Assembly (NCBI GenBank): GCA_001796315.1
Contig: MGME01000010.1
Span: forward strand, 1-60,397
DNA: 60,397 bases
Direction: 5' to 3'
Source of the DNA: Chlamydiae bacterium RIFCSPLOWO2_12_FULL_49_12
Lineage (GTDB): Bacteria > Chlamydiota > Chlamydiia > Chlamydiales > Rhabdochlamydiaceae
The notes under the pieces: model-generated
The model's input: the letters and a program-made list of their open reading frames with translations, nothing else
Database searches by the model: none
What the model was told of the DNA's origin: nothing
Shown: in pieces, positions 59,913 through 60,397 of the stretch
Numbering within the stretch: position 1 is the first letter of the stretch
Layout: every line of letters starts with the position of its first letter
Translations under genes and position numbers: made by a program

Positions 59913-60173
59913 ATGGCAAAAAAACCACCAACCAAATTTATGCAACCCATGAAGATCAGCGAGGATCTTGCTGAAGTCATCGGAAGAGGTCCTATGCCGC
60001 GCACAGAAGTGACAAAAAAAATCTGGGCCTACATCAAGTCTAAAAAATTGCAAAATCCTAAAAATCGCCGCAACATCGTCCCGGATGACAAACTCGCCAA
60101 GGTTTTTGGGTCTAAAAAACAAGTTAGCATGTTTGAGATGACCAAGATCATCAATCAAAAACACTTAAGTTAA
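59913..60173 (+). CDS. SWIB (BAF60b) domain protein
   Basis: The 86-residue product is almost entirely a SWIB domain: a basic N-terminus (AKKPPTKFMQPMKIS), SEDLAEVIG, the conserved MPRTEVTKKIWAYIK, NPKNRRNIVPDDKL and the end FGSKKQVSMFEMTKII. SWIB domains belong to eukaryotic SWI/SNF chromatin complexes and among bacteria are found almost only in Chlamydiae, where a second copy is fused to topoisomerase I. A chromatin-type role in DNA condensation during development has been proposed. AAGGAG precedes the ATG by 8 bases. It lies next to truA, with a hairpin terminator in between. Confidence 0.95.
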   Translation: MAKKPPTKFMQPMKISEDLAEVIGRGPMPRTEVTKKIWAYIKSKKLQNPKNRRNIVPDDKLAKVFGSKKQVSMFEMTKIINQKHLS

Positions 60174-60186
60174 TTGTTTTCAAACT

Positions 60187-60215
60187 AGAGGATGGAGTCT
60201 TACTCTCCATCCTCT
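60187..60215 (+). terminator. hairpin terminator after the SWIB gene
   Basis: AGAGGATGGAG (60187-60197) and CTCCATCCTCT (60205-60215) form a perfect 11-bp stem with a 7-base loop. The T-rich run after it is weak (CTTGTCTTGCT). Confidence 0.75.
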
Positions 60216-60299
60216 CTTGTCTTGCTGTCCCGCTTACGTATATCTCGACTTGAATGAGAGTTGCTTTTCACGTATGATGGCCTTTTTCTTTGCAGGAAA

Positions 60300-60397
60300 A
60301 TGCAAAAATATCGATTGCTCATCAGCTATGACGGAACTCCTTTTGGGGGATGGCAGGTGCAACCCAACAGTTCCTCTATCCAGGGGCTGATTGAAAA
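60300..60397 (+). CDS. truA: tRNA pseudouridine synthase A (3' truncated by the window end)
   Basis: TruA makes pseudouridines 38-40 in tRNA anticodon stems. Only about 32 residues are present. They begin MQKYRLLISYDGTPFGGWQVQ, a nearly perfect TruA N-terminus (YDGT.FxGWQ.Q). An AGGA SD (60294-60297) lies 2 bases before the ATG. C. trachomatis has truA three genes after SWIB; here it directly follows it. Confidence 0.92.
   Translation, partial: MQKYRLLISYDGTPFGGWQVQPNSSSIQGLIE

Overview
The window reads as a chromosomal segment of an environmental (amoeba-type) member of the Chlamydiae, in the Parachlamydia/Waddlia/Simkania/Criblamydia sphere rather than the animal-pathogen genus Chlamydia. 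The main evidence is a one-chain glycyl-tRNA synthetase (alpha and beta fused), a plant-plastid-like soluble PlsB, a SEC-C-tagged methionine aminopeptidase, a stand-alone SWIB protein, and gene order. From memory of the C. trachomatis map, glyQ-pgsA-glgA-ctc-pth-rs6-rs18-rl9-ychB, dnaG-x-mutS-uvrC, rs14-rl36-rl34-rnpA-disulfide isomerase, pcnB-lpxB, rl32-plsX-rng-plsB-ptr and yebC-acetyltransferase-prfB-SWIB-truA all recur here as blocks. The species cannot be fixed from sequence alone. Additions relative to C. trachomatis (prs, ADP-heptose genes, a two-partner secretion porin, a GH15 glucosidase cluster) point to a larger, less reduced genome.

Layout. 1-3905 (+): the 3' end of an acidic repeat protein, a TpsB/FhaC-type outer-membrane transporter and map. 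3961-6286 (-): a small protein, an M20 dipeptidase and an Inc-like bilobed membrane/coiled-coil protein in one overlapping operon. 6463-7392 (+): htpX. 7328-13901 (-): a long operon prs-rplY-pth-rpsF-rpsR-rplI-ispE-hldD-hldE, headed by tRNA-Gln. 14129-21564: glgA, pgsA, a small helical protein, an atypical Ser/Thr kinase and glyQS. 21503-25732 (-): a large unknown protein and dnaG. 26038-30840 (+): a small unknown gene, mutS and uvrC. 30859-34130: an Asp23-like gene, a GYF_2 membrane protein, rpsN-rpmJ, the nested rpmH/rnpA pair and a thioredoxin-fold protein. 34902-41434 is a lower-GC cluster with a sodium/solute symporter, a GH15 glucosidase, a CDP-alcohol phosphatidyltransferase, a TVP38 membrane protein and a MerA-like flavoprotein. 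41605-51551 (+): pcnB, alpha/beta hydrolase, lpxB, then rpmF-plsX-rng-plsB-ptr (M16). 51760-53620: two membrane proteins of unknown function. 53648-56887 (-): prfB, two GNATs, a SprT-like protease and yebC. 57161-60397: a small membrane protein, a UGP3-like UDP-sugar pyrophosphorylase, SWIB and the start of truA.

How the genes work together. Envelope and lipid functions recur: PlsX and PlsB (glycerolipid entry), PgsA (phosphatidylglycerol), LpxB (lipid A), HldE/HldD (heptose), TpsB and HtpX. Carbohydrate storage and use appear as GlgA, GH15 and the UGP3-like enzyme. The remainder is translation (L9, L25, L32, L34, L36, S6, S14, S18, GlyQS, RF2, Pth, TruA), replication and repair (DnaG, MutS, UvrC) and RNA processing (RNase P protein, RNase G, poly(A) polymerase).

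The most notable unexplained structure is a family of about 140-190 bp nested palindromic elements with three copies plus solo ends. One copy appears to supply the -35 box for the mutS-uvrC operon, and gene 3' ends (dnaG, htpX) run into related repeats. Other points of interest are rpmH nested entirely inside rnpA, an HldE whose nucleotidyltransferase half has lost its HxGH motif, a thioredoxin-fold gene with an in-frame TGA, and several effector-like proteins.
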